Below, in pieces: positions 6,299 through 7,354 of a stretch of DNA of 7,354 nt (its first letter is position 1; every line of letters begins with the position of its first letter). A model generated the notes under the pieces. That model saw nothing but the letters and a program-made list of their open reading frames with translations. It made no database searches and was not told the origin of the DNA. Origin of the DNA: an uncultured Planctomycetaceae bacterium (GTDB lineage Bacteria > Planctomycetota > Planctomycetia > Pirellulales > Pirellulaceae); assembly GCA_903927685.1 (NCBI GenBank), contig CAIYOB010001058.1, positions 1 to 7,354 on the forward strand, in the 5' to 3' direction. The position numbers were made by a program, and so were the translations under genes.

Positions 6299-7354
6299 TC
6301 ACTCTTCCGTCAGCCCGACCAGTTCCAGCAGCCGGAGCGCGTTCGTGGTTGTGGCGAGGCCGGATCGCAGCCGGTAGTCAAAGGTCATCGGCCGCGGGGC
6401 CGCTTGGTCATGCAGGGTTTCGCGAAAGTGGACGCAGCGGCCCGCACCGGCCAGCGGTTCGCTGGCGGCCAACTCCAAATCGTGCGTCGAAATGGCGCCG
6501 ATGGCCTGGTGCCGCAGCAGGAACTGCATGACCCGCACGACGGCGATATGCCGCTCACGGGAATTGGTGCCCAGCAGGATCTCGTCCAGCAGGTACAGCA
6601 CCCGGCGTCCCTGCCGCGGATCGTGCTGGCGCGCGAGGTCCACGATCTCTTTGAGCCGCATCAGTTCGGCCATGTAGAACGAGACCCCGTGTTCCAGCGA
6701 ATCACGCACGCGCATGCTGGTGGCCAGTCTGACCGGCGGCAGGCTCAGCCGAGCGGCACAGACCGGCGCTCCGGCCTCCGCCAGGACGGCATTAACGCCG
6801 ATGGCCCGCAAGAGGGTACTCTTGCCCGACATGTTCGAGCCGGTGACCAGGAGGAACGAACCCGGCGGCCCGACGACCACGTCGTTGGTGACACGCTGGT
6901 CGTCCGGCAACAGCGGATGCCCCAGCTGCTCGGCCTGAAACCGCTCCGCCGTCGCAGTGACCGTGGGAAAGGCCCAGTCGGGGTGGTCGTGGACCAACGC
7001 CGCCAGCGCGCACAACGCCTCGAACTGTCCGAGCGCCTCGAACCAATCCCGTGCATGCTGGCCGTACCGCCGCTGCCACGCCTCGATCAGGCTCAGGATG
7101 TGAAAGTCATACAGGAACAGGAACTGCAGCGGCAGATACACGAAGATGAAGAGCAGCGCCGAATGCTGGATGCTGGCCAGCTTGGCCAGCCCATTCAGCT
7201 GCCGCATTCGCAACAAGACGCCTCCGCCGCACTCCGTCGCCTGGCGTTTGATCCGCTCCAAGTCGCTTGCGGACGCGGGCATCGAGTACATGAGTTCGAA
7301 CATCCGCAGATACCGGTGCACGGCGCCGCTGCGCGTGCTCAGTTGCGAAAACAC
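6299..7354 (-). CDS. MutS-family ATPase, C-terminal part (5' end beyond window)
   Basis: The last 351 codons are present, ending at TGA (complement of 6299-6301). The frame is open at the window edge; the GTG at 7354 is only the edge codon and not a supported start. Residue numbers below count from that edge. The MutS ATPase domain (domain V) spans about 145-345. Walker A is GSNMSGKST (172-180, Lys178). The SFYMAEL segment (225-231) is the counterpart of STFMVEM in MutS. Walker B is VLYLLDE (252-258), followed by ILLGTNSRER, and the H-loop is STHD (289-292). Before the ATPase part are a helical lever-like region and a very hydrophobic stretch (about 66-84, LLFIFVYLPLQFLFLYDF), possibly membrane-associated. 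This pattern fits the MutS-related proteins of Bacteroidetes and planctomycetes better than classical MutS1, but the mismatch-recognition domain region is outside the window, so the subfamily is undecided. The ATPase residues look intact. It is convergent with the DUF1559 genes and probably independent of them. Confidence 0.9.
   Translation of the reverse strand: MFSQLSTRSGAVHRYLRMFELMYSMPASASDLERIKRQATECGGGVLLRMRQLNGLAKLASIQHSALLFIFVYLPLQFLFLYDFHILSLIEAWQRRYGQHARDWFEALGQFEALCALAALVHDHPDWAFPTVTATAERFQAEQLGHPLLPDDQRVTNDVVVGPPGSFLLVTGSNMSGKSTLLRAIGVNAVLAEAGAPVCAARLSLPPVRLATSMRVRDSLEHGVSFYMAELMRLKEIVDLARQHDPRQGRRVLYLLDEILLGTNSRERHIAVVRVMQFLLRHQAIGAISTHDLELAASEPLAGAGRCVHFRETLHDQAAPRPMTFDYRLRSGLATTTNALRLLELVGLTEE

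Noticed and set aside
1..7354. tRNA, rRNA, CRISPR array, insertion sequence or defence system
   Set aside because: No tRNA-like cloverleaf, spaced direct repeats, transposase motifs or terminal inverted repeats were seen, and the genes present do not include known defence effectors.

Overview
The window is GC-rich (roughly two thirds G+C by eye) and densely coded. It most likely comes from a planctomycete (Planctomycetota, perhaps a Pirellulales-type lineage). The main reason is two large adjacent exported proteins that end in a DUF1559 domain (the planctomycete-expanded 'SBP_bac_10' family). Each has an SLA1-homology-like (SHD1) module just before that domain, a pairing known mainly from planctomycetes. 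I cannot fix genus or species.

Layout: (1) positions 1-82 hold the last 26 codons of an upstream plus-strand gene, whose tail resembles the end of a DUF1559 protein. (2) 109-3879 (+) encodes a 1256-residue exported protein: Sec signal peptide, a beta-propeller-like region, a putative Ig-like domain, a second propeller-like region, a GGxxPY-type domain, a helical linker, SHD1, and DUF1559. (3) 3876-3968 (+) is a possible 30-codon ORF whose ATGA overlaps join both flanking genes. (4) 3965-6262 (+) encodes a 765-residue paralogue that looks like the C-terminal two thirds of the first protein, with a lipoprotein-like signal. (5) 6299-7354 (-) is the C-terminal part of a MutS-family ATPase, convergent with the others and cut by the window edge.

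The plus-strand genes are tightly spaced (26 bp, then a 4-bp overlap at each end of the small ORF) and probably form one transcription unit that starts before the window. They appear to be a tandem family of envelope or surface proteins that gained and lost beta-propeller and Ig-like modules on a constant SHD1-DUF1559 end. Nothing visible is catalytic in these two proteins, so their role is open; protein-protein interaction on the outside of the cytoplasmic membrane is the reasonable inference. The MutS-like gene looks unrelated to them. No RNA genes, CRISPR arrays, insertion sequences or convincing terminators were seen. No gap between genes exceeds 300 bases.
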